NCBI RefSeq assembly: GCF_020829445.1
Contig: NZ_JAIVFV010000071.1
Coordinates: 1-32,795 of the forward strand
Length of the DNA: 32,795 nt
Source of the DNA: Nostoc sp. CHAB 5836
GTDB lineage: Bacteria > Cyanobacteriota > Cyanobacteriia > Cyanobacteriales > Nostocaceae
Reading direction: 5' to 3'
Shown here: in pieces, positions 1 through 8,747 of the stretch
Position numbering within the stretch: position 1 is the stretch's first letter
How the letters are laid out: each line of letters opens with the position of its first letter
Position numbers and translations under genes: made by a program
The notes under the pieces: model-generated
What the model was told of the DNA's origin: nothing
What the model saw: the letters and a program-made list of their open reading frames with translations, nothing else
Databases searched by the model: none

Positions 1-1524
1 ATCAATTTTCAGCAGAGGCTTGAGATGGTGGGGTTCAAGACACTGGTTAGCAAACTCAATCAAACGCGATCGCACCATCTGTAAATTCTCTGCTGGTAGA
101 GAAAATCCCCCGGCTGCTTTGTGTCCACCAAATTTGCCTAGTAAATCGTGACAATATTCCAAAGCTTCAAATACATGAAACTCTGGAATTGAGCGTGCTG
201 AACCGCGTATGTGTCCTTCATCTTCATAAGTACCGATGAACACGGGGACACCGTAGCGTTCCACTAAGCGAGAGGCGACAATCCCAATAACGCCATGATG
301 CCAATTGGGCTGAACAACAATTAATACACGGTCTTTTTGTAGAGACGCAACAAATTCTGTCTCTACATAAGCGATCGCTTCTTGTTCAATTTGCTGACAC
401 ATCTCCTGGCGAGAAGCGTTGATTTGTTCGCACTGCATTGCTCTTTCCAGCGCCACTCCCATATCATCTGTAGTCAGCAGTTCAATCACAGTCTGGGGAT
501 CACCAATCCGACCAATCGCATTAATTCGCGGCCCCAGACGAAACCCGATATCTTCAGGCTTGAGGGATTTTGGATTTTGGATTTTGGATTTTGGATTGCC
601 AATTTTCTCCCCTGCTCCCCCTACTCCCTCATCTCCCCCTGCTCTCCCTGCTTCCTCATCTCTCGCCTGTACACCGCCTACCTGAATCAACGCCTGTACC
701 CCAGGTAAGTTAGATTTGGGTAAATGTTGTAAACCACGTTTCACCCAACGGCGATTTACACCAGTTAAGGGGGCTAAATCTGCGATCGTTCCTAGTGTAA
801 ATAGTGCTAGCATCGGCTGGATCAAGCCCTTAGTCTGCCCTAGCTGTTGTGCTAAAGAAACTGCCAAAATGTAAGCAACACCAACACCAGCAACTCCCCG
901 GTAAGGTGAAGATTCGGCTATTAGTTTAGGGTTGAGAATAGCGTTGGCTGGCGGTAATTTTTGAGGGATATCATGATGGTCGGTAATAATAACTGCAAGA
1001 CCAAGTTCTCTGGCTCTAGCAACTGGTTCAAATGCAGAGATGCCATTATCTACAGTCAGAATTAATCCCACACCTTCGCTGTGAAACTCTTCGACTATGC
1101 GTTTATTAATACCGTAGCCTTCGTGCATCCGGCTGGGGATAGCATAATCTACTTGTGCGCCTAAAGTGCGGAGACTGCGTAAAAGTAGAGCAGTGCTGGT
1201 CATCCCATCAGCATCGTAATCACCACAAATAGCAATTTTTTTTTGAGAAGCGATCGCATTTTGCAATAACTCCAAACTAATCGCCAAATCTGGGAAATCT
1301 TCTAACGGCGAAGGCAAAACTAAAGACTCTGGATCTAAAAATGCTTGTACCTGTTCTGGTGTTTCCATACCCCGATTAATCAACAACTGGCTGACAATGG
1401 GTGAAAGATTTGTCAAAACCGCCAGATTTTGAGCAAATTCTGGTTTTTGTGGATAAATCTGCCAGCGCTGATTGGGTAAGTGTCGGCGAGGCTTTGATAG
1501 TTCAGATACAGGTCGATCTAGCAC
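1..1524 (-). CDS. recJ: Single-stranded-DNA-specific exonuclease RecJ (C-terminus beyond window)
   Basis: RecJ is a 5'-3' exonuclease on single-stranded DNA used in recombination and mismatch/excision repair. Reading the minus strand gives one continuous frame of about 508 codons that runs off the left edge. The phosphoesterase motifs of the DHH family are visible: DYDADG (residues ~102-107) and TDHHDIP with the DHH triad at ~182-184, followed by GFRLGPRINAIGRIGDP and a later DHHA1-like stretch (HHGVIGIVASRL, FGGHKAAGGFS). The start is a GTG at 1524-1522; an in-frame stop lies four codons upstream, so nothing longer is possible. An insert of about 35 low-complexity residues, rich in Gly, Glu, Lys and Ser, sits between ALIQVGG and LKPEDIGF and is repeat-derived (see the repeat entry). 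The frame stays open through it. The family call is very secure; activity with the insert is inferred. Confidence 0.96.
   Translation of the reverse strand, partial: MLDRPVSELSKPRRHLPNQRWQIYPQKPEFAQNLAVLTNLSPIVSQLLINRGMETPEQVQAFLDPESLVLPSPLEDFPDLAISLELLQNAIASQKKIAICGDYDADGMTSTALLLRSLRTLGAQVDYAIPSRMHEGYGINKRIVEEFHSEGVGLILTVDNGISAFEPVARARELGLAVIITDHHDIPQKLPPANAILNPKLIAESSPYRGVAGVGVAYILAVSLAQQLGQTKGLIQPMLALFTLGTIADLAPLTGVNRRWVKRGLQHLPKSNLPGVQALIQVGGVQARDEEAGRAGGDEGVGGAGEKIGNPKSKIQNPKSLKPEDIGFRLGPRINAIGRIGDPQTVIELLTTDDMGVALERAMQCEQINASRQEMCQQIEQEAIAYVETEFVASLQKDRVLIVVQPNWHHGVIGIVASRLVERYGVPVFIGTYEDEGHIRGSARSIPEFHVFEALEYCHDLLGKFGGHKAAGGFSLPAENLQMVRSRLIEFANQCLEPHHLKPLLKID
564..680. repeat. Low-complexity repeat sequence inserted in frame in recJ
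   Basis: Four tandem TTTTGGA heptamers (about 567-597) are followed by a pyrimidine-rich CTCCCCCTG/CTCCCT tract (about 606-660). Both are typical of intergenic tandem repeats in Nostocales, and a comparable CTCCCCCAT array occurs at 32177-32248. Here they lie inside recJ and are translated on the minus strand into a Gly/Glu/Ala-rich then Asn-Pro-Lys-Ser-rich linker without a stop. Confidence 0.85.
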
Positions 1525-1532
1525 AGTATAAA

Positions 1533-1570
1533 GTTAGAAGTTAGAAGTTAGAAGTTAGGAGTTAGGAGTT
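1533..1570. repeat. Heptamer tandem repeat upstream of recJ
   Basis: Five to six copies of a 7-bp unit AAGTTAG/GAGTTAG lie directly upstream of the recJ start, a short tandemly repeated repetitive sequence of the kind common in Nostoc intergenic DNA. It covers the position where the recJ ribosome binding site would be expected. Confidence 0.85.
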
Positions 1571-1736
1571 TTTAATTGAAAGTTATTTCATAACTCTTAA
1601 CTCATACATTTCTTCTGTTAAAACACGTTTATCCTACCATCATCATACACAGTATAAGTAATAAACTGAAATTTTACTTTAATTAAGTACTGTCAAGCCT
1701 CAGCATATTTTCCAGAATTACAGAACTGTTAATACG

Positions 1737-2636
1737 ATGGCAAAACCCGCAGATGTCAGCACCAAAAAGTTAATTAGTCTTGCACCTGATAACTGGGTGA
1801 AATGGGTGACACAAATTCCCGATATTGTGGTTGGAGAAATTCTCAATTCAGAATTTCAGTGGATTAGCAGAGAAAGTGATGTTTTAATTCGTGTTGAAAG
1901 TAAACAGTACGGTGAATTTTTGGTTCTCAACGAATTACAATTGCGTCCTTCATCAGAAATGCCGCGACGGATGCGTGCGTATGCAGCCCTGGCGGAAGAG
2001 AAATATAAGTTACCAACTTACCCAGTATTAATTAACATTTTGAAAATTGGTGACGAGGAAATACCTAATAGATTTGCATCAAATATTGCTGGTTTACAAG
2101 CACGTCAAGATTATCGTGTGATTAATTTGTGGGAGGTTGATGTAAAAATTGTCTTTGAGCAACGATTACCCTCGTTGCTGCCGTTTGTACCGATTCTTCA
2201 AGGCGGGGAGAAGGAGTCTACAATTAGAGAAGCACTGCGAATTTTGCGTGCTGATGAACAGTTAAATCAACTGGAAACGGTACTGGCCTTTTTTGCTACG
2301 TTTGTGCTAGAGAGTACGTTAGTTCAGGAGATTATGAGGTGGGATATGGCTGTGTTACGTGAGTCGCCTTGGTATCAAGAAATTGAACAGCGTGGTATAC
2401 GCATCGGTGAAGAACGCGGACTGCGTATGGGTGAAGAACGCGGAGTGCGTATGGGTGAAGAACGCGGACGGCGAGAGGAAATTTTATCTAACATTGAAAT
2501 GAGTTTAGAGGTGAAATTTGGCAGCGATGGTTTAGAATTAATATCGCAAATAGACCAAATTTCTGATTTAGAGCGTTTGAAAGAAATTTTACGTAGCATT
2601 GTTGTGGCAAATACAATCGAAGAAATCCTGTACTAA
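1737..2636 (+). CDS. Rpn/PD-(D/E)XK nuclease-like protein
   Basis: A 299-residue protein of the cyanobacterial group usually annotated as Rpn-family recombination-promoting nuclease/putative transposase. An N-terminal PD-(D/E)XK-like core is visible: SDVLIRVES (the Asp near residue 49) and FLVLNELQLRP (Glu and Gln of an E-x-Q signature near residues 66-68). A long helical region follows, then three 8-residue repeats of the type GEERGxRM (residues ~222-245) and a C-terminal helical segment resembling DUF4351-type tails. The repeats come from a 24-bp DNA tandem repeat. Start: ATG at 1737, no strong Shine-Dalgarno. The stop codon TAA is also the 3-bp left flank of a MITE that begins on the next base. 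The gene stands alone. Nuclease activity is inferred from the family only. Confidence 0.75.
   Translation: MAKPADVSTKKLISLAPDNWVKWVTQIPDIVVGEILNSEFQWISRESDVLIRVESKQYGEFLVLNELQLRPSSEMPRRMRAYAALAEEKYKLPTYPVLINILKIGDEEIPNRFASNIAGLQARQDYRVINLWEVDVKIVFEQRLPSLLPFVPILQGGEKESTIREALRILRADEQLNQLETVLAFFATFVLESTLVQEIMRWDMAVLRESPWYQEIEQRGIRIGEERGLRMGEERGVRMGEERGRREEILSNIEMSLEVKFGSDGLELISQIDQISDLERLKEILRSIVVANTIEEILY
2400..2471 (+). repeat. 24-bp coding tandem repeat (3 units)
   Basis: Three head-to-tail 24-bp units (2400-2423, 2424-2447, 2448-2471) encode GEERGxRM/IRIGEERGL-like octapeptides in the Rpn-like protein. Units 2 and 3 are nearly identical, which suggests recent slippage. Confidence 0.9.
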
Positions 2637-2806
2637 GAGGATGTTTTAAAAGTATTGGGCGAATAGAATTCCCTACTACACAAAGCTTAGTCCACCTCCG
2701 TGGACTAAGAAAAAATCAAGGTTTTTAACCCAGGTCGGTGGGTAAAGTCTCGTGTAGCCGCACCTGTGCCACGGCTAGTAATAAATTAGACTTTTCAAAC
2801 GTCCTC
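2637..2806. mobile_element. MITE, GAGGATGTTT family, copy 1
   Basis: Terminal inverted repeats GAGGATGTTTTAAAAGT (left) and GAGGACGTTTGAAAAGT (right end read on the minus strand) bound 170 bp. The left flank is TAA, which is the stop codon of the preceding gene, and the right flank is TCA, an imperfect 3-bp duplication. A perfect 10-bp-arm hairpin (CTTAGTCCAC/GTGGACTAAG) lies inside at 2686-2709. No transposase is encoded. Copies 2 and 3 in this window have the same ends but unrelated interiors. Confidence 0.8.
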
Positions 2807-2867
2807 TCAAACTCTGATTTCTTTGCGCCCTCTGCGGTTCGTTATTCCATATTAATTATTAATTACG

Positions 2868-2966
2868 AATTACGTTAGCGACGCGCAAAGCGAGTCATCT
2901 CCCAAGGGGAGACGCCAAAGGCGAACGAGCTTCATTACGTAGCTTGCTTCTCGCCGAAGTCGAGGT
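2868..2966. repeat. Interspersed palindromic repeat cluster
   Basis: Short palindromic modules (TTAGCGACGCGCAAAGCGAG, CTCCCAAGGGGAG, GCCAAAGGCG and an inverted pair of AATTACG/ATTACG words) fill the space between the MITE and the end of sbcD. They are of the interspersed type found in many Nostoc intergenic regions. No gene is visible. Confidence 0.55.
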
Positions 2967-2984
2967 ATTACGAATTATTTTAAC

Positions 2985-4238
2985 CTACTCATTAATTGCT
3001 GCTTCCAGCCAAACTTCCACTTCATCTGCTAGCAACTTCTGTGCTGCATCCAGCATTGATGCTGCGATATCTTTGAGGTCTTCACGATTGTTCAAGTAAG
3101 TTCTCAACGCTTCCATTGGGTCGATGCTGCTACTTGCACTCAATTCGGGAATTCGGGGCCTGGCTAATTGACTGACTAATTCTGCTTGAATGGTGTAGGT
3201 ATGAGCGGGACTTAAAGCAGTATGTAGAGAAGAACTATCAATTAAATCCATCTGTTCGGAGCGGAGTTTGTAAATGAGCCGCACTACAGCATCTTGAATA
3301 TCATACTTAGCGATCGCTTTCATTAACACCGCCTGTGGATCATCTGCTTTCGAGATATCCACCTCAATGGTGCGAAAAGTCCGAACTGTTAAGGGACAAA
3401 ATTCCCACTCGGCGCTTCCCCGCTCCAGTTCTAGCATTACATAACCTTTGTCTTCTTTTTCTTCGCTAAAATCTACCCGCTCAATACTCCCTGGATAAAT
3501 TACAGGTGGGTCGTTAGATTTATTCAAATTCTGGTGACGGTGAACGTGTCCCAAGGCTACATAGTCAAAACAAGGTCGCGTCAGCAAAGATAGGGGTAGA
3601 GTAAAACCTTTACCTACTGCCAAAAAGCGTTCTGCACCCAAGGTAGCATTATCAGACATCAAGTGAGCCAAAAGGACAGTAGGCACATCAGGGTCAAGAC
3701 GGCGAACTTCCCCTTCTAAGACAACTCGCAAGCGTTCCGTTAATAGTTGGTTAACTTCCGCCAAAGACAAACCTTCAGTCTCTTGGCGAGTCATCAAAGT
3801 CGAACGTGTCAGCCAAGGAAGGGTGATTACTTGCACTTTGCCATTACGGGTTTGGATGCAGTGCGTAGTTAATGTATCACCAACTACAAACCCTGGCACT
3901 CCCAAAGTGCGGTAAATATTTAAACTCGCTCCTCCCTGTCCTTGGGAATGTTGGTCATGGTTGCCTACTAACAGCACTGTTGGAATATTGGCATCCATCA
4001 GCCGGCGAAATTGGCTAGCAAAAGCTTGTTGTACATAAGGTGGTGGTGTAGCATCCGGGAAAGCATCGCCACCAAATATCACCATATCAACAGCATCTCT
4101 CAGCGCTCGGTCAATACATATAGAGAGAGTATTGACAAAATCTTCCAACCGTGTATTTAATCCCGTTGCCGGATTGATTCGTCCGTGGGAGAAGCCGCTT
4201 CCCATGTGGATGTCGGAGAGATGGAGGATTTTGATCAT
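2985..4238 (-). CDS. sbcD: SbcD/Mre11-family DNA repair exonuclease
   Basis: A 417-residue calcineurin-like metallophosphoesterase, the nuclease subunit that with the SbcC ATPase opens DNA hairpins and trims double-strand ends. All metal-site motifs can be read in order: LSDIHMG at the N-terminus, GGDAFPD (~residue 57), GNHDQH (~97), AHLMSD (~196) and the C-terminal GHVHRHQ. A capping domain follows (PVIYPGSIERVDFSEE, then beta/alpha sequence to residue 417). Start ATG at 4238-4236. No sbcC lies next to it; in cyanobacteria the two genes are often unlinked. The gene is convergent with the Rpn-like gene and divergent from the helicase operon, with 251 bp between the two starts that show no obvious motif. 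Confidence 0.9.
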   Translation of the reverse strand: MIKILHLSDIHMGSGFSHGRINPATGLNTRLEDFVNTLSICIDRALRDAVDMVIFGGDAFPDATPPPYVQQAFASQFRRLMDANIPTVLLVGNHDQHSQGQGGASLNIYRTLGVPGFVVGDTLTTHCIQTRNGKVQVITLPWLTRSTLMTRQETEGLSLAEVNQLLTERLRVVLEGEVRRLDPDVPTVLLAHLMSDNATLGAERFLAVGKGFTLPLSLLTRPCFDYVALGHVHRHQNLNKSNDPPVIYPGSIERVDFSEEKEDKGYVMLELERGSAEWEFCPLTVRTFRTIEVDISKADDPQAVLMKAIAKYDIQDAVVRLIYKLRSEQMDLIDSSSLHTALSPAHTYTIQAELVSQLARPRIPELSASSSIDPMEALRTYLNNREDLKDIAASMLDAAQKLLADEVEVWLEAAINE

Positions 4239-4489
4239 AAATTTATCTTAAGTCTTACTTGACTATCTGACGTTAAATTGCCATGCCAATCATAATATCG
4301 CTTACGGGAGTTTACGCCTCAATAATATGTAACCTCGTGACATTGAGATTTTCAAAGGTGTAGTCCAAACGAATGACAACCCTTGTATCAGCAAATTGTA
4401 ACAAATGATTATATCTAACAGAAATATTACTTATAATAAGAGTATTAAAACATCAGTTAATTCTTGTACAGCACTGTAATCAGAATCGA

Positions 4490-6784
4490 ATGAATATTTC
4501 GGAATTTAAAACAATCCAAGACAAAATTAATATTTGGAAGAAAAAACTTATTGGCGAATCCAATAAAAATCCTTTAGTTGATTTACGCCAAAATCAAAAA
4601 AGATTAGTTCCTCTTTTAAGAGACTCTTCATTTTTATATAGTCATTTTACAGAAGATGAGCTTGAATCTTTACTAATCAGTGAACTGGAACCTAAGCAGA
4701 TGGATGATGACCCGATCAAGGTTCTAGATGAACTTCGTAAAGAGGCTAAATCAACCATTGAAGATAAGGGTTTTAATAGTCTTTTTTTAGTTATTAACAC
4801 CTTAACATGGTTTAACACCGAAAACCCTCACGAGAAATATGTTTCTCCTATTCTGCTTGTTCCAGTTAGATTAGAAAAAACAGGTAGAAAGTCATTAGAA
4901 TTTACTCTTCACCCCATAGATGATGATATTGCTGTTAACTTTACTTTAGTCAACAGGTTACGTGATTTTGATATAACGCTGCCTAACAGTGATAGGGTTA
5001 AAGAATTGAGCTATGAAGATTTTTTCAATGAAGTTCGTTGTGCGATCGCCGCTAAACAACCTGAATGGGAAGTAAAAGAAACAGCACAGATTACTTTGTT
5101 CCCGGATGCAAAAGCAGCAATGATTCAAGACCTGGAACAAAATCAAGAGAAGATAGCTACTCATCCTATACTGCAAGAGCTAGCTTTAGACAGAACATCT
5201 GAGAATGTCAAGAATTCGTCTATTCTCCAAGAGAAAGAACTTGATCAAATAGACTATTCATCGATTTATCAGATATGTGATGCTGACTCCAGCCAGCAAG
5301 TAGTTATAGAAGCTGTCAAGGCAGGATTTAGTTGTGTAGTGCAGGGGCCGCCTGGTACAGGAAAAAGCCAAACTATTGTTAACATCATCACTGAGTTAGT
5401 CGGTCAAGGAAAGAAAGTGCTTGTAGTTGCAGAAAAGCAAACTGCTTTAGAAGTTGTTTTTGACAGACTAAAAAAGAGTAGATTAGAAGATATTTGTCTG
5501 AATTTACACCATGAAGTTACAAAAAAAGCCAAAGATTTTTTCAATCAACTAGAGCAAACTTTCCATGAGCTTTCAGAAAAAAATGAAGCACAGCAGCGAG
5601 ATTGGGAACCATTCTTTAAACCTTTATGTGACTATCGAAAAATTCTCAACGATCATGTGAAAAGCTTACATGAAAAGAAGCAACCATTAAATAAGTCTGC
5701 GTTTGACTTGTATGGTGAAATTCTCAGATTAGAAAGAGAAAATGTTCCTCCACTAGAGTTTAATCTTTCTAATCTGCAAGATTGGCCAGAACCTAGATTG
5801 TTAAATGCAAAAATTTTTCTAGAACAACTCGGTCAATTTGAAGCTATATTCCGGGGTAGACAAAAAACGATATGGTCAAATAGTCCACATTTCCATTTCG
5901 TTAAAGGGGGAATATATGACCGTGGTGGTCGCGGAGACAATATAGGTGAAGCAGAGGAAGTTGCAAAGCTGACAGTTCAGCATTTTAAACAACACTCTCA
6001 GCAATCTTTGGGTATTATTACCTCAAGTAAACAACAAGCAAAAGCCATCTGGGAACAACTCAAACAAATAAGTATTAAACATCCTGAGATAGAAGAATTT
6101 TGTCAAGAAAACTCTGATAAGTTCTTTGTCAAAGCAATCGATGATGTTCAAGGTGATGAACGAGATGTGATTTTTCTAAGCTTTGGCTTTGGTTTTGATA
6201 ACAAAAATCCAGGTAAGTTAAATCACAGCTTTGGTTACTTCAGTAAAAAACAGCAAGATTTAGGGAAAAGAAGATTAAATGTTGCAATAACTCGCGCTAG
6301 ATGCAAGTTTGTATTAGTCGCTTCGATTAAACACGAGAATATTAACGCCGGAGTCAGTCCACAAGCTGCATTGATTAAGAAGTATTTTGCATACGTTGAA
6401 AGTGGCGCTCAAAAACTAGATGAAAAGCATGATGATCGTCTGTCTCACTTAGACTTACCTTTTGAAGAAGATATATATCAAGTTTTAACAGAAAGGGGAT
6501 ACGCAGTTAAGAAAAGGGTAGGTCGTTCAGCTTATCCAATCGACCTAGTTGTGATGAATAATTCAGAGTCAGAAACAGAAGAGTCTCTTCTAGGGATTGT
6601 GTGTGATGGCGGAACTTATAGTAAATATCCCACAGCACGCGATCGCGATCGCCTCCGTCAAGAAGTCCTACAAAAATTAGGCTGGCGTATTTACAAAATT
6701 TGGTCTTGTGAGTGGAATCGCAACCGGGAAGGCCAAATTAATCGGCTCATAGAGCATATAGAAAATTTACCCAATCAGAAATAA
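4490..6784 (+). CDS. DUF4011-type SF1 helicase/REase fusion with central deletion
   Basis: Residues 1-~230 look like the DUF4011 N-terminal domain (WKKKLIGES...LVDLRQ, then YVSPILLVPVRLE). DADSSQQ, the Q-motif-like start of the motor, precedes Walker A GPPGTGKS (residues 286-293) and VLVVAEKQTALEVV. From ~residue 468 the C-terminal motor appears (FHFVKGGIYDRGG, VQGDERDVIFLSFG, RRLNVAITRAR). It is followed by a Vsr-like restriction-nuclease domain of the MTES_1575 type (residues ~650-764: FEEDIYQVLTERGY, YPIDLVV, LGWRIYKIWS). Full-length relatives are usually well over 1,200 residues. Here the Walker B/motif II, the GDxxQLPP motif and the HYRS motif are missing, and the flanking parts join in frame near residues 463-468. 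The nuclease fold looks intact but ATP hydrolysis is doubtful. First gene of a three-gene operon; 50-56 bp precede the next start. Confidence 0.8.
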   Translation: MNISEFKTIQDKINIWKKKLIGESNKNPLVDLRQNQKRLVPLLRDSSFLYSHFTEDELESLLISELEPKQMDDDPIKVLDELRKEAKSTIEDKGFNSLFLVINTLTWFNTENPHEKYVSPILLVPVRLEKTGRKSLEFTLHPIDDDIAVNFTLVNRLRDFDITLPNSDRVKELSYEDFFNEVRCAIAAKQPEWEVKETAQITLFPDAKAAMIQDLEQNQEKIATHPILQELALDRTSENVKNSSILQEKELDQIDYSSIYQICDADSSQQVVIEAVKAGFSCVVQGPPGTGKSQTIVNIITELVGQGKKVLVVAEKQTALEVVFDRLKKSRLEDICLNLHHEVTKKAKDFFNQLEQTFHELSEKNEAQQRDWEPFFKPLCDYRKILNDHVKSLHEKKQPLNKSAFDLYGEILRLERENVPPLEFNLSNLQDWPEPRLLNAKIFLEQLGQFEAIFRGRQKTIWSNSPHFHFVKGGIYDRGGRGDNIGEAEEVAKLTVQHFKQHSQQSLGIITSSKQQAKAIWEQLKQISIKHPEIEEFCQENSDKFFVKAIDDVQGDERDVIFLSFGFGFDNKNPGKLNHSFGYFSKKQQDLGKRRLNVAITRARCKFVLVASIKHENINAGVSPQAALIKKYFAYVESGAQKLDEKHDDRLSHLDLPFEEDIYQVLTERGYAVKKRVGRSAYPIDLVVMNNSESETEESLLGIVCDGGTYSKYPTARDRDRLRQEVLQKLGWRIYKIWSCEWNRNREGQINRLIEHIENLPNQK

Positions 6785-6840
6785 ACACAATTGCTAATGT
6801 ACTCTTACAAATATCAATTTAAAGAAGACTGAAATTGTCT

Positions 6841-8727
6841 ATGGTAATAACACAAATCGAAGAACTATTAACCAAAATTCAACAGTTGCAATCAATTATG
6901 ATTGCGGTTGCAACTGATGCATATCGGAATCCCATTAAAGAGAAAGAGAAAACCTATATAAAACTCTACAAAGATATTATAGACATAATTGAATTTCTTG
7001 AAGAAGAAGGGATTATTATCGAAAATCATAATCCTTTTAAATCTCTTTTAGAATGGCGCGATCGCTGGTCATATTTCAAAAGTGGATATGCTTCAAAAGC
7101 CGGATATATTCATGACCTATACAACAACGGTTTCAATCAAATTAATATTATTTCATGCCAGCATTATATCAAAGATAAATCCCAAGAAGAATTAGTTGAT
7201 GAGTGGCAAATATCACGATTTGAATCTCTGATAGCAAAGATTAAACAGTTAAAGTTAACCATGCTTTCAGTAGCTACTCAAGGAAAGCCTGTTGACCTAG
7301 TTAAGTCTGAAGATGAGGGCTATAAAAAGCTTTATTGGGAGGTCAGATTACAAATAAGTCTCCTTCGAGAGATAGGTATAGATGCTCTAAATCCCAATCA
7401 ATTTCAATCTCTTTGGCAATGGTATAATTACTGGTCATTTGAGCTAGATAATGTAAAAGCTGTGCGAGAAGAACATATTGAGAATCTATATGAGACTTTG
7501 CTTAAAACAATTGAAAAATCTTTAAAAAGGCACTGGTTACAAAAAACTTCACTAGAAGAGTTTTTTCAGGATTTGAAGCGTCGATTTAATCAGATCACTT
7601 ATACCCAAACTACTACAGATTCTATAATCATAACCCCAAATTTAAGCAACAATGTGCAAACATCTAATCTCAAATTAGATGAGAGATTTCAGCAACCAAT
7701 ATCGGAAACTGTCGCTGATTCATTCTCTGTCCCAGCTACTCAAGCTGTTGAAAATTCATTATTTACAACTGAGTATTCTAGTTTAAGTTGGACAAATGAG
7801 AACGTTATGAATCCTGAAATATTTTTAGATCAGCAAGATGTTACACGATTAATCATGGCACTAAATCAGTTTGCTCTAAAGGTGACTGTAGCTAACGATC
7901 GCCAAAATTTTTTAGAAAATGCTGGTGTTGATTTTGCATTTTTAAGTAGTTTGAGATTTGATACTCCACCTAATACATTTGCCCAATCATTAGTATCAGC
8001 ATTTAAAAATTATCAAATCTCTTATCAAAACTCAAATTATCACCCATTAGTAAATGTACTTAAGTCTCTATGCGAATTAGATTCCATTTATGGATTAAAA
8101 TACCAAAATGTAGAATTATTTACTCGATTAGTTGAAAAAGGCCAGGAAAACTTTAAAGCGTTAGCTGCTCGTAATACAGTTGGCAGAATTGAATCACCTA
8201 TAGGAAGCCCCATAGGTACAGGAGTATTAATTACAAAAAATTTATTATTAACCTGTAATCACATTTTTAGTAAGAGCCAAGTCCAAAAAGCATGGGTGCG
8301 CCTTGGCTATAAAGATGGAGGTTACGAATCCGAAAAAAATGTTTTGGAATTAGATTTTGTTAGTAATAATAGCCACCTTGATTATGCATTATTGAAAATC
8401 AACGTTCAAACACAACAAAAACCAATTTTTATAAATGAAACATCTATATTAGATAGTGGTCAAGATGTTCGTATTATCCATCACCCACAAGGAAATCCAG
8501 TGATAATTTCTGACTTTGGACAAATTACACAGGTAGGAGAAGATTACATTGACCATAATGTGAAAACTGATCACGGTTCCTCTGGCGCACCAATTTTTAG
8601 TCGCCAATGGGAATTAATTGCAATTCATCAAGGAAATCCTGGTATAGGACGTTCTGTGACTCCAGGTTCAACGGGAGGTATTCCGATTCGTGCTTTTTGG
8701 AATCAAATTTCACAGCATTTAGCTTGA
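6841..8727 (+). CDS. Effector-associated-domain trypsin-like serine protease
   Basis: A cytoplasmic multidomain protein (no signal peptide). Residues ~1-105 and ~122-228 are two diverged copies of one alpha-helical domain; both contain L..M..VAT, then YxxLY, GI...NPF/NQFxSLW.W..YWS and an H-I-x-x-LY end. After a Ser/Thr-rich linker, residues ~325-420 resemble the effector-associated domains of NTP-dependent bacterial conflict systems. The C-terminus (~440-628) is a chymotrypsin-fold protease with a readable triad: His474 (TCNHIF), Asp514 (LDYALL) and Ser581 (HGSSGAP). A TTG six bases upstream (6835) is an alternative start; ATG 6841 is preferred, although neither has a strong ribosome binding site. 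It is followed after 20 bp by the third operon gene. By analogy with EAD proteins it may be a protease effector triggered by a partner; this is inferred. Confidence 0.8.
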   Translation: MVITQIEELLTKIQQLQSIMIAVATDAYRNPIKEKEKTYIKLYKDIIDIIEFLEEEGIIIENHNPFKSLLEWRDRWSYFKSGYASKAGYIHDLYNNGFNQINIISCQHYIKDKSQEELVDEWQISRFESLIAKIKQLKLTMLSVATQGKPVDLVKSEDEGYKKLYWEVRLQISLLREIGIDALNPNQFQSLWQWYNYWSFELDNVKAVREEHIENLYETLLKTIEKSLKRHWLQKTSLEEFFQDLKRRFNQITYTQTTTDSIIITPNLSNNVQTSNLKLDERFQQPISETVADSFSVPATQAVENSLFTTEYSSLSWTNENVMNPEIFLDQQDVTRLIMALNQFALKVTVANDRQNFLENAGVDFAFLSSLRFDTPPNTFAQSLVSAFKNYQISYQNSNYHPLVNVLKSLCELDSIYGLKYQNVELFTRLVEKGQENFKALAARNTVGRIESPIGSPIGTGVLITKNLLLTCNHIFSKSQVQKAWVRLGYKDGGYESEKNVLELDFVSNNSHLDYALLKINVQTQQKPIFINETSILDSGQDVRIIHHPQGNPVIISDFGQITQVGEDYIDHNVKTDHGSSGAPIFSRQWELIAIHQGNPGIGRSVTPGSTGGIPIRAFWNQISQHLA

Positions 8728-8747
8728 TGTAGCAGAGGAATAATTTC

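Noticed and set aside
419..708. Plus-strand ORFs opposite recJ
   Set aside because: Shadows of the recJ frame and of the pyrimidine-rich insert; no start signals.
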